Source: a virus. Taken from it: a stretch of DNA of 26,750 bases. The translations under genes were made by a program, and so were the position numbers. The DNA is taken from the IMG/VR virus record IMGVR_UViG_3300001450_000008, positions 1-26,750 of that record; one strand, given 5' to 3'. The notes under the pieces are model-generated. The model was not told where the DNA came from, searched no databases, and saw only the letters and a list, made by a program, of their open reading frames with translations. This document shows, piece by piece, positions 15,701 through 20,984 of this stretch. The number at the start of each line of letters is the position of its first letter. Within the stretch, counting starts at the first letter, position 1.

Positions 15701-17445
15701 CAGTTCTTGACAGAATTAAATCAACTGCATTATACAGAACAAAAGTCAGTACAAAACAATATAAGACAAACATTGACGAGGTTACATTTTATTCAGATAC
15801 CACTGGCGATTTGGTCAAAGGTGTCAAAAGACCCAAAGCCGAATTGCAAGGCGAGGGTGTCAATTACAGGGGATTTAAAAAGCCTGAGATAACTGGAACT
15901 AGAACAAGACTTCAGGACTACAAGACTTCAACAAGTGAATCAACTGTCAAAGGTCAGCTAAAGTTTTCTGAAGTTGCTGGTGGCAAGATAAAGTTCAAGG
16001 GAAGTCCAGTAAGGCAAGTTGACACAATAGTTACTGGTGCAAAACTTACTGGCAAAAAGAACTTGAAACTAATTGATGATATGGTAGAAGAAGGACAGAT
16101 TGAAGAAGTTGGAAAGAAGACTGTAATGAAGGGAACTGATTATTTCGGGGGTGGCAAGAAGGCTGGTCAGTTAAAGCAGTCATTGGAAAGCAGAAACCCT
16201 ACAACGTATGAAACCCAAAGTGGAAAGATAAAACCAAAAGATGAAACAATACTTTACGGTGTAAGCAAGGGAAAGATTCCAGTTGACAAAAAGGCTTTCG
16301 CACAGACCATGAAAGAGTCAAATCTTCTTAGAGAGATGGCAGACAAAGCACCATTAAACAAAAAGCCTAAAGTACCAAAAGGTGTTGACGAACCACCAAC
16401 AGAAAAGTATCACGCATTTATCGGTGAGTCAAAGTCAACTGGTAAGACTTTTCAGGGAACTAGGGTTGAACTTGGTTCAGGCATTGGTACAACGGGTGTC
16501 GGCAGTAGTTTCACCAAAACAAATGTTGACTTGGGTAAAGGGGGTGGTATATCTAACATAAAAGATGTTAAAAGAATGTCTAGCAAACCTGATGTTGTTG
16601 GTGTTACAACCAATAGAATAAACGTAAAAAAGTTTGAAGAACCTAAAATACAAAAAGGTGATAAGATAGTTGACGGTAAAGAGGGGTCAACTGTTCAAAG
16701 AACAAGACTTGGTACATTCCAAGAAACCAAAATCAAACTGGGTCAAAGTGCAGTAGCAAAACCAGCACAGATACAAGTGCCAAAAGTTAAGGCTAGTGTT
16801 AAACCACCAAAGGTTTCGCCAAAGATTAAACAGATTGTCACACCTACTGTAAGTCAGAAAACTGGAACTGGTTTGGTACAACAAACTGCACAGTTGACCA
16901 AACAACAGACCAAACAAAAACCTAAGATTAAACAAGCACAAAGACTTAGAGCAGTTCAAAGTCAGTCTGCTATAACAGCCGTAGTTGCAAAGACAGTACA
17001 GGTTCAGGCAGTTGCACAGATGAAGTTGCCAACAATACAAAAAACTACAAAAAGAATAGGGGGTGGTACATTATTCTATGACACACCAAACCCACAAACA
17101 CAAAAAAGAAAAAGAAAGCGTGGTAAGAAGGCAGGGTTCATTGGCAACGTCAGACTTGACAACGTTGTTGGAATGTACAAGAGAAAAGAAATCACATACG
17201 GTCAAAAGAAAGTATCAAAGTTAGAAAGACAGGACATGAGATTGACGGCTGGAACTAAAAACAGAATTGCACTTCCGTCTTCAGGTCTGCTAAAGACCAA
17301 GAAGAAAAAGAAAAGCAAGACAGAAAGTGTGTTTGGTAGAAGTGTAACAAAAACTAAAGATGAATTTGTTGGATTTGAATCCAAACCTAAAAAGAAAACA
17401 GCCAAGCGTAAAAAATCCAAAACAAAAACAGTTAGATTAATGTAG
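12796..17445 (+). CDS. Very large coiled-coil protein with Lys-rich C-terminus (probable virion protein)
   Basis: This encodes 1549 residues without a signal peptide. Residues 1 to about 190 are rich in Lys, Glu, Ala and Gln and look like a long coiled coil. The middle is mixed. A Gly/Ala-rich hydrophobic stretch (about 715-780) could contact membrane. The C-terminal third is increasingly basic, ending in runs such as KTKKKKKSKT and KPKKKTAKRKKSKTK. A motif of the form F-x2-T-x-(V/I)-x-LG occurs at about 1219, 1239 and 1308, and KPFPEL occurs twice near 930-950. Size and layout suggest an internal scaffold or tail/tape-like protein, with the tail binding the genome. No enzymatic motif is visible. 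A TATA-like TTAATTAA 28 nt upstream supports ATG 12796. Confidence 0.7.
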   Translation: MAQTAKEKELEAKLAEAQTVQAGEIAKVQIEVYEGQTYVAKDAYQEAKSKRSKARSKLPEEIPDDPYYKERLLEAQYIKANISSPSERQQVDDYTDEIKKQQKAKETIHVLDRQIPELYSSAVEESKSVESKVEKARVAEEQRQTDLITGFQTQIVAEQKRETKRLDDIQKAKEAKALKLDQEATAREATYKNFMKNVSSGTNKHLSKQIHYAQVGGVGLAKGDIIIEVGNRGKTNATFHQSYYERIAKSFQNQGYTNITWIEARKISGAGATSMSGKAREQVMRKYLDPSGKMESDYQASRAQAKRNVASAYGSMSAQEKLTSSAMASTFATSPETKKAVQLEALSDMTGGLLGKKEYQVTEDKMTVYETDELYKTSGGTMGTRKDVTAQVMPIIQKQRAIELANRRQQEYVKELRAGNIGTANALSSPQTTQSYTGTSTVNLGTFLKERGLVAKTAPDSMFKPDYYEKLTEARKQTTGDLRTASPQFVGKSDQPYQMSRADSKEINQRKLAQQRIAVFDPKPIDSFLAKDSSYVPSVGTVTLKKNELLTKKETDVWGFDPIANQVNKDMQTTWTVPIKTKNAEYTADFKTREEAVLFQKSQIPKVFSGTDNEWWNKYNYAPAVDSGEVIHPSKTETWSDDIRLGAGYVITPSYNILKTVYNLTQPEDKQVPMLATAEDKLIGGTITDVMSGTPLKGTGVTGLADYVVENPFRAVAEIPSAVVTGVMGGKAITYGIKGASIGVSATAKLGNKIIQSNAPTIVKVPTIAMMGAGQAIQRTGAQVSAIPSRIGSSVYTYGDIPRGTKYGMPVFTIPQQVVRQGIVKPYDTATMFQGSRVGFGAKANFIMTPSGRMFVRQSTDIAGEIGAKPKFLNKQVAMFENENVVGFATRGKMKTTKYDMPKETPFKSDVFTPTDKTKLIPKEGLPKEKKPFPELYDSKATTSGKPFPELVKVEDIGKTSIPKLQTPTVLDRIKSTALYRTKVSTKQYKTNIDEVTFYSDTTGDLVKGVKRPKAELQGEGVNYRGFKKPEITGTRTRLQDYKTSTSESTVKGQLKFSEVAGGKIKFKGSPVRQVDTIVTGAKLTGKKNLKLIDDMVEEGQIEEVGKKTVMKGTDYFGGGKKAGQLKQSLESRNPTTYETQSGKIKPKDETILYGVSKGKIPVDKKAFAQTMKESNLLREMADKAPLNKKPKVPKGVDEPPTEKYHAFIGESKSTGKTFQGTRVELGSGIGTTGVGSSFTKTNVDLGKGGGISNIKDVKRMSSKPDVVGVTTNRINVKKFEEPKIQKGDKIVDGKEGSTVQRTRLGTFQETKIKLGQSAVAKPAQIQVPKVKASVKPPKVSPKIKQIVTPTVSQKTGTGLVQQTAQLTKQQTKQKPKIKQAQRLRAVQSQSAITAVVAKTVQVQAVAQMKLPTIQKTTKRIGGGTLFYDTPNPQTQKRKRKRGKKAGFIGNVRLDNVVGMYKRKEITYGQKKVSKLERQDMRLTAGTKNRIALPSSGLLKTKKKKKSKTESVFGRSVTKTKDEFVGFESKPKKKTAKRKKSKTKTVRLM

Positions 17446-17478
17446 AAAGATATATTAAAGCAAAATATTCTATATTGT

Positions 17479-17625
17479 ATGTTGTCAGAAAATAAAAACG
17501 GTTCAACAGTTGCAGTAAGTAATGAGATACACGCAGAGATTCACAGACTATGTAAGCGTGATGATCTCAAAGTTAAGGCAGTTGTAAACGAAGCTTTGAA
17601 AGAGTATCTGAAGGGCAGGGCATAA
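17479..17625 (+). CDS. Ribbon-helix-helix DNA-binding protein
   Basis: This encodes 48 residues: a short beta strand (STVAVS), helix one (about EIHAEIHRLCKRDD) and helix two (about VKAVVNEALKEYLKG), the CopG/MetJ-type fold that binds DNA as a dimer. TATATTAA (17451-17458) is centred 24-25 nt before the ATG, giving a leaderless start. Its TAA overlaps the ATG of the next gene (TAATG). As the first gene of the 17.5-19.4 kb cluster it is likely its repressor. Confidence 0.75.
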   Translation: MLSENKNGSTVAVSNEIHAEIHRLCKRDDLKVKAVVNEALKEYLKGRA

Positions 17626-18104
17626 TGACTTTAAAGCATACGTTAGAAAACTATCTGGGAAATTTAGTGAACTCTGATCCAAGAGTCAAAGAAAATCTCG
17701 ATAAGTTATTTCCTAATGACTCGACCTTGAAGGAAATAACGGACAACATTAACACTGAGGTACAAACAAACTCAGAGGAAGGTGAAGAAGAAAAAATGGC
17801 AAAATTTGAAAAACAGAACTCAGAATACATTAGTGGAAACGACTTGGTAAATACTGAAAATGTTCGATTTGAAATCCTTACAGAAGTGAAAGAAGAATCT
17901 AGCAACTTCGGTATGAAGCCTAAATGTTCCGTTAAGGTATCAAACAATGGTGTAACAACAGAGCAAAAGTGGACACTCAACTTACAGAACATCAATTTCT
18001 TAATTGATAGTTTCGGTGATGAATCTACTGCTTGGGTTGGAAAATCCGTAGGTGTTTTCGTAGAGAACATCAAGGGTAACAATGCAATCAGGGTAAAGGC
18101 ATAA
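17625..18104 (+). CDS. OB-fold-like, putative ssDNA-binding or recombination accessory protein
   Basis: This encodes 159 residues. The first ~57 are acidic and helical, the rest beta-rich. The C-terminal segment with KWTLNLQNINFLIDSFGD, then AWVGKSVGVFVE and IRVKA, resembles small phage proteins of the form (W/F)xLNxxNxxxLxxxxGDxTxxWxGK...IRVK, which are probably OB-like and are often found near replication genes. This is pattern recall, not a search result. An internal in-frame ATG near 17796 (MAKFEKQNS) could give a shorter product of just the beta domain. It is coupled by TAATG overlaps to genes on both sides. Confidence 0.5.
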   Translation: MTLKHTLENYLGNLVNSDPRVKENLDKLFPNDSTLKEITDNINTEVQTNSEEGEEEKMAKFEKQNSEYISGNDLVNTENVRFEILTEVKEESSNFGMKPKCSVKVSNNGVTTEQKWTLNLQNINFLIDSFGDESTAWVGKSVGVFVENIKGNNAIRVKA

Positions 18105-18208
18105 TGTGTTACACACAATTTAGAATGTCACAGGTTTTAGACAGTGACAATTCTATTCTTTTTTCTAAAGAATCAGACCAGCAAGACGAGGACGAAGAAG
18201 ATGGGTGA
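18104..18208 (+). CDS. Acidic mini-protein
   Basis: This 34-residue frame starts at an ATG overlapping the previous TAA and ends at a TGA overlapping the next ATG, both in this genome's usual manner. The C-terminal half is very acidic (ESDQQDEDEEDG). It may be a binding partner of a basic protein. Function unknown. Confidence 0.45.
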   Translation: MCYTQFRMSQVLDSDNSILFSKESDQQDEDEEDG

Positions 18209-18410
18209 CTTGTGGAAATACAAGGCAATAAGGGAAATCAAAGCCCGTCAGGAAGAAGCACGAAAAAAAATGAAAGATGAAAATTTTGCAATAGATTATG
18301 AATGTCGTTCATGTGGAACTTTGATTAAAGATTTTAATTCACTTCTTGTCCATATAGACAATGGACAAGAACACGAAATAAGGTATTTGAATAAAGATGA
18401 AACCAGTTAA
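18201..18410 (+). CDS. C2H2 zinc-finger protein
   Basis: This encodes 69 residues from ATG 18201, preferred to an upstream in-frame start at 18144 because it overlaps the preceding stop. A basic amphipathic helix rich in Lys/Arg/Glu (about 5-27) precedes a C2H2 finger, CxxC (CRSC) then H-x7-H in LVHIDNGQEHE. It probably binds nucleic acid as a small regulator. It overlaps the next gene by 14 nt. Confidence 0.65.
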   Translation: MGDLWKYKAIREIKARQEEARKKMKDENFAIDYECRSCGTLIKDFNSLLVHIDNGQEHEIRYLNKDETS

Positions 18411-18672
18411 ACTTAGCACCCAATTTTTATTATTTTTTATACCAGTCGCAGGTTATTACGCATGGTACAGGATAGGCAAACTATGGTCTGGATTCTTTTT
18501 GAATCTTGCACTTGGACTTACGGTGGTTCCGTTGTTTGTATTTCCAAATATGTTTTTGTATCAGAACTTTTTATTCCTAAGCATATCGATAGTCGGCTTT
18601 ACAGTAAAGATATACTTTTTAGTCAAGTGGTCAAAACAACATAACGAGAGGTGTGAAAATGACAAAATGTAA
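18397..18672 (+). CDS. Small membrane protein
   Basis: This encodes 91 residues with hydrophobic helices at about 8-25, 29-50 and 55-77, and a charged C-terminal tail (KWSKQHNERCENDKM). The ATG lies inside the 3' end of the zinc-finger gene. It sits among small regulatory genes rather than the virion cluster, so a host-membrane role early in infection is possible. Family not recognised. Confidence 0.6.
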   Translation: MKPVKLSTQFLLFFIPVAGYYAWYRIGKLWSGFFLNLALGLTVVPLFVFPNMFLYQNFLFLSISIVGFTVKIYFLVKWSKQHNERCENDKM

Positions 18673-18916
18673 ATGTGGTTCGCCACCTTGCAAGTGCAAG
18701 TCTTTCCAAAGAGATACCAAATGCGAACACAGACTGAAAGGCGAGTTTGGAAAAGAGTTGCACGAATGTGGAAAGGCTGGAATATTCAGGGAAGACTGTA
18801 ATACTTTCTTTCAAAGTAAAAAAGTTCTTTGTGAGGAACACTACGGTCAACATTACAGATACGCCCATACCAAATGTGGAATATGTGGCACAACATACGC
18901 AGAGTGTTGTTGTTAA
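18659..18916 (+). CDS. Cys/His-rich zinc-binding protein
   Basis: The product has 85 residues from ATG 18659 (GTG 18653 is in frame). It is rich in Cys and His: KCKCGSPPCKCK at the N-terminus, ECGK and DCNTF in the middle, then CEEHYGQHYRYAH, CGICG and the terminal CCC. At least two zinc sites are likely. A GGTG about 8 nt upstream of the ATG may help initiation at this internal cistron. It overlaps the membrane-protein gene by 14 nt. A DNA- or protein-binding adaptor is the likely role. Confidence 0.65.
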   Translation: MTKCKCGSPPCKCKSFQRDTKCEHRLKGEFGKELHECGKAGIFREDCNTFFQSKKVLCEEHYGQHYRYAHTKCGICGTTYAECCC

Positions 18917-18973
18917 TGCTTGTTGGTTTAACTTAGCTGACAAGGTGGTTGGCTACCGATTAGTTAATTAGAT

Positions 18974-18991
18974 GGGGGGGTATAACCCCCC
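18974..18991 (+). promoter_or_regulatory. G-run/C-run hairpin abutting a start codon
   Basis: GGGGGG (75-80 of 189xx) pairs with CCCCCC (86-91) around the loop TATAA. An extra G precedes the stem. It ends 2 nt before ATG 18994, so it could hide the start codon in the mRNA, terminate the upstream transcript, or bind a protein as DNA. Confidence 0.5.
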
Positions 18992-18993
18992 TT

Positions 18994-19095
18994 ATGACTG
19001 GACTTTGTAGCAAGTGTCATAATTCTAACGTGGAATTGTTTGATATAGACGAAGGGCTGTACCAATGTGAGTTATGCATAATAGGCAACGAATGA
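18994..19095 (+). CDS. Mini zinc-ribbon protein
   Basis: The product has 33 residues with two CxxC knuckles: CSKC near the N-terminus and CELC near the C-terminus. It starts just after the G/C hairpin and ends by TGA overlapping ATG 19092 of the nuclease-like gene. It is probably a regulator or a partner of the next product. Confidence 0.6.
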   Translation: MTGLCSKCHNSNVELFDIDEGLYQCELCIIGNE

Positions 19096-19412
19096 GAATT
19101 AGTAATGGTCACGCTACAAAATATCTATTGCAACAAAAATATAATCACATTTGGCTCAAAGCCCACACAAAGTTTAAAGACAAAGTACAATGTCAGGATT
19201 CTAGATACTATGCTCTTGACTTATGGAACCTTTATGATGGCTTATGTTTTGATTCCAAAGGTTATCTTTGGGCTATCCAAATTAAGACAAACGCATGGGC
19301 GAAAGCCAGTGACATTATAGAGTTCCAAAAAGACCACAGGATAAAATGTATCGTTTTGAACGTAAAGAAACAGGGTTCAAGGTGGAAAGTTTTTGAAAGA
19401 AAGTATATATGA
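19092..19412 (+). CDS. PD-(D/E)XK-like nuclease candidate
   Basis: This encodes 106 residues from ATG 19092, chosen because it overlaps the preceding stop; ATG 19074 is in frame. The order fits a restriction-endonuclease-like core: an N-terminal helix (KYLLQQKYN), then ALDLWNLYDGLCFD with candidate acidic residues, then the strand WAIQIKT, then a helix and the final strand CIVLNVKK. The usual E-x-K appears as Q-x-K, a known variant in some divergent members but also a reason for caution. Holliday-junction resolution or DNA cleavage during replication would fit its neighbours. Assignment is from pattern only. Confidence 0.45.
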   Translation: MRISNGHATKYLLQQKYNHIWLKAHTKFKDKVQCQDSRYYALDLWNLYDGLCFDSKGYLWAIQIKTNAWAKASDIIEFQKDHRIKCIVLNVKKQGSRWKVFERKYI

Positions 19413-19422
19413 AAGTATATTC

Positions 19423-19431
19423 TTAATATAA
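19423..19431 (+). promoter_or_regulatory. TATA box for a small transcript
   Basis: TTAATATAA is centred about 31 nt before ATG 19458. A direct repeat of CTAGAA (within 19433-19447) lies between them and could be an operator. Confidence 0.4.
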
Positions 19432-19457
19432 TTCTAGAAGGCTAGAACCGTATCATA

Positions 19458-19574
19458 ATGGACAATCAGTCGAATCCAATTCTTCAGTCTAAAAGTACGG
19501 CATGGGTTTTTAGGTTTATGGTCTTAACCTATTGTCCCACATTGAAGCCTTCGCAACATAACATTTTAATATAG
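19458..19574 (+). CDS. Possible 38-residue leaderless peptide, or structured small RNA
   Basis: ATG 19458 opens a 38-codon frame ending at TAG 19572-19574, with a TATA box about 31 nt upstream. The same bases contain a 7-bp closing stem, GGACAAT (19460-19466) with ATTGTCC (19531-19537), and an inner stem, TAGGTT (19511-19516) with AACCTA (19526-19531 region). The span is 78 nt, tRNA-sized, but it lacks tRNA anticodon and T-arm features. The peptide reading and the RNA reading compete, and neither is proven. Confidence 0.3.
   Translation: MDNQSNPILQSKSTAWVFRFMVLTYCPTLKPSQHNILI
19564..19573 (+). promoter_or_regulatory. TATA box for the PAPS-reductase-like gene
   Basis: TTTTAATATA is centred 27 nt before ATG 19596, with no ribosome-binding motif between them. 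Leaderless start. Confidence 0.5.
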
Positions 19575-19595
19575 AAAATTATACTGATTGTTGTT

Positions 19596-20420
19596 ATGAA
19601 TGAACGTAATGAGAAAAAAGTTGAAAAAGTATGGGGTAGTATTGTGAGATTAGAAACTGCCAAGTACCATGTAGATAACTATGAGCCATCATACCATATA
19701 TTATCATTTGGTGGTGGTCGTCAAACAGTTGCGTTATTAATATTAATGAAAGATATTTTTAAAAATAATGATAAAGGGTATGTCATATTTGCAGATACGG
19801 GGGGTGAGCATCAAGAAACTTATGATTACATAAGTGATTATATTGTACCATATTGTAAAACCAATAATATTAATTTTGTAAGAGTTTATAATAAATATGG
19901 AAAAACATTATATGATTATTGTTGGGATAAAAAAATTGTGCCATCAATAAAATTCAGAGATTGTACTTCCAAATTCAAGATAGCACCAATTAGAAAATTC
20001 ATAAGAGAAGAATTAGGTGTTACAAGAAAACACCCATGCTATGTTCATATTGGAATATCTTATGATGAGGCAACTAGAATGAACGCTTCTAATGTTTTAT
20101 ATGCCAAATCAGTATATCCGTTTGTTGATGGGTATAGGGATATAGAGGGTAAAAAAACAGTAGAGGACTGTGCTAAAATTGTTGCAGATGAGGGCTGGGC
20201 GATAGTACCAAAATCAGGGTGTTGGTTTTGTCCTTTTGCTCAGACATTGGACTTGTTAGACCCACGTTACAAAGAAAAGACACAGGCATTGGAAGAAAAT
20301 AATAGTAGATACCCAGAAATTAAACTGAGAGGTATGGGTAAAAATACAAAATCAGTTAATGAATTGACAATAAATGATGTAGGAAAAGACTCTTGTAAGT
20401 CTGGGTACTGTATGGTATGA
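19596..20420 (+). CDS. PAPS-reductase-family / PP-loop ATP pyrophosphatase-like enzyme
   Basis: This encodes 274 residues of the adenine-nucleotide alpha-hydrolase-like (PAPS reductase, DndC-related) superfamily. A PP-loop-like SFGGGRQTVA lies at 37-46, then FADTGGEHQETYDYI (65-79), RDCTSKFKIAPIRKF (121-135), and GCWFCPF (208-214). Two more Cys lie near the C terminus (SCKSGYC). C123 with C209/C212 and the terminal Cys could bind a metal or Fe-S cluster. Phage members are often called PAPS reductases without proof; sulfur transfer to nucleic acid or nucleotide activation is as likely as sulfate reduction. The gene looks more AT-rich than its neighbours (many TTA, ATA, AAA, AAT codons), which suggests separate acquisition. 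It has its own promoter and overlaps the next gene by ATGA. Confidence 0.75.
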   Translation: MNERNEKKVEKVWGSIVRLETAKYHVDNYEPSYHILSFGGGRQTVALLILMKDIFKNNDKGYVIFADTGGEHQETYDYISDYIVPYCKTNNINFVRVYNKYGKTLYDYCWDKKIVPSIKFRDCTSKFKIAPIRKFIREELGVTRKHPCYVHIGISYDEATRMNASNVLYAKSVYPFVDGYRDIEGKKTVEDCAKIVADEGWAIVPKSGCWFCPFAQTLDLLDPRYKEKTQALEENNSRYPEIKLRGMGKNTKSVNELTINDVGKDSCKSGYCMV

Positions 20421-20512
20421 AGTGTAACTGTTTCCCATGCCAAAACGGCACACATATTGATAGGGAATGTACCTATCGTTGCAACTGCACACATGAGGCA
20501 CATGAGAAATGA
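20417..20512 (+). CDS. Mini Cys/His-rich zinc-binding protein
   Basis: The product has 31 residues with six Cys and four His: KCNCFPC, ECTYRCNC and THEAHEK. The ATG overlaps the TGA of the PAPS-reductase-like gene and its own stop overlaps the next ATG. It may bind one or two zinc ions and perhaps partners the enzyme. Confidence 0.55.
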   Translation: MKCNCFPCQNGTHIDRECTYRCNCTHEAHEK

Positions 20513-20613
20513 GTTGGTTTAACCTGTCTGTAAACGCCAAGACCTGTAAAAGATGTAGGCAAAGAATTATGAATTATCCATGTGTTGAGTGTGGATTTAA
20601 TATAACCCGATAG
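20509..20613 (+). CDS. Mini zinc-ribbon protein
   Basis: The product has 34 residues with CxxC (CKRC) and CxxC (CVEC) separated by a short basic stretch. It is coupled by overlap to the preceding mini-protein. Its stop codon lies inside the left arm of a 9-bp hairpin that ends this transcription unit. Confidence 0.6.
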   Translation: MSWFNLSVNAKTCKRCRQRIMNYPCVECGFNITR

Positions 20614-20632
20614 AGGGCTTCATTCTATCGGG
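20606..20632 (+). terminator. Hairpin at the end of the PAPS-reductase unit
   Basis: CCCGATAGA (20606-20614) and TCTATCGGG (20624-20632) form a perfect 9-bp stem with a 9-nt loop. It overlaps the stop codon of the last gene. There is no T-run after it, so it may protect the RNA 3' end or bind a protein rather than terminate. Confidence 0.45.
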
Positions 20633-20809
20633 ACTAGGAATATGAGTATGCAATCTTAATACTCTGTATGAATAGTATGATACTGTTATTTATAAAAGGT
20701 GATGATGTATCTACATTCTTTCACCTTGAAGGGTTTGGTTCGTGACGAATTTAATCTAATCAGCGAACTTAAACTAAGACTTGTTATAATCTATTTAAGA
20801 TTGTAGTAA

Positions 20810-20821
20810 ACTTACTTAGGT
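20810..20821 (+). repeat. 12-bp direct repeat, copy 1
   Basis: ACTTACTTAGGT occurs here and at 20939-20950, on either side of the large inverted repeat. It may be an iteron or RHH-protein site. Confidence 0.55.
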
Positions 20822-20849
20822 GTCCCATGATATTTACGGGACACTTTTT
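20820..20849 (+). terminator. Hairpin with T-run
   Basis: GTGTCCC (20820-20826) pairs with GGGACAC (20838-20844) around an 11-nt loop, followed at once by TTTTT (20845-20849). It resembles an intrinsic terminator. GGGACAC can instead pair with the second GTGTCCC at 20901-20907. Confidence 0.5.
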
Positions 20850-20917
20850 CATCATTAACTTTCTTGTATATTTTTTTCTAGCAAAGTTAATGATAGAATT
20901 GTGTCCCGTAAATTCAT
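20827..20917. repeat. Nested long inverted repeat (origin-like)
   Basis: Outer arms ATTTACGGGACAC (20832-20844) and GTGTCCCGTAAAT (20901-20913) are perfect over 13 nt and extend by ATGA/TCAT after a one-base bulge. Inner arms ATCATTAACTTT (20851-20862) and AAAGTTAATGAT (20883-20894) are perfect over 12 nt. The 20-nt centre is mostly A and T, with a run of seven T. Confidence 0.7.
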
Positions 20918-20921
20918 TATA

Positions 20922-20931
20922 CTTTATATAA
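20922..20931 (+). promoter_or_regulatory. Consensus-like TATA box
   Basis: TTTATATAAA is a near-ideal archaeal TATA box. It predicts a start near 20950 and a ~32-nt leader for the RHH gene. A second box TTTATTAA (20955-20962) would give a leaderless start at TTG 20985. Confidence 0.5.
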
Positions 20932-20938
20932 AACACTG

Positions 20939-20953
20939 ACTTACTTAGGTAAG
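20939..20953. promoter_or_regulatory. Candidate RHH operator (12-bp repeat, copy 2)
   Basis: The second ACTTACTTAGGT is extended here to CTTAC-TTAG-GTAAG, a dyad with 5-bp arms. It lies between two TATA boxes of the RHH gene, where a bound dimer would block transcription. Autoregulation is inferred. Confidence 0.45.
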
Positions 20954-20984
20954 ATTTATTAATTCAATGAAATATAGATAAATA

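Larger units (their letters stand above)
20614..20984. other. Non-coding control region, candidate replication origin
   Basis: About 370 bp with no convincing gene, rich in dyads, lies directly upstream of the RHH-helicase pair. It holds an AAGGTGA/TCACCTT dyad (about 20696-20728), the palindrome-like TTCGTGACGAA (about 20739), a terminator-like hairpin, a large nested inverted repeat with a T-rich centre, two copies of a 12-bp repeat and two TATA boxes. Position next to the replicative helicase and this structure suggest the origin, but this is inference. Confidence 0.5.

Noticed and set aside
17651-18118. 155-codon minus-strand frame
   Set aside because: It mirrors the OB-fold-like gene almost end to end. 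The plus frame has TAATG coupling on both sides.
18144-18410. Longer 88-residue version of the C2H2 protein
   Set aside because: The extra N-terminal part lies entirely in the acidic mini-gene's region. ATG 18201 overlaps that gene's stop in the pattern used across this genome.
19460-19537. tRNA gene (78 nt with 7-bp acceptor-like stem) on either strand
   Set aside because: Only the closing stem and one arm fit. There is no 5-bp/7-nt anticodon arm, no T-arm with TTCRA, and T8 is missing, so it is reported only as a structured element or small frame.
20702-20806. 34-codon frame beginning MMYLHSF in the control region
   Set aside because: It overlaps the AAGGTGA/TCACCTT dyad, lacks recognisable domains and has no well-placed TATA box. 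It is more likely chance.
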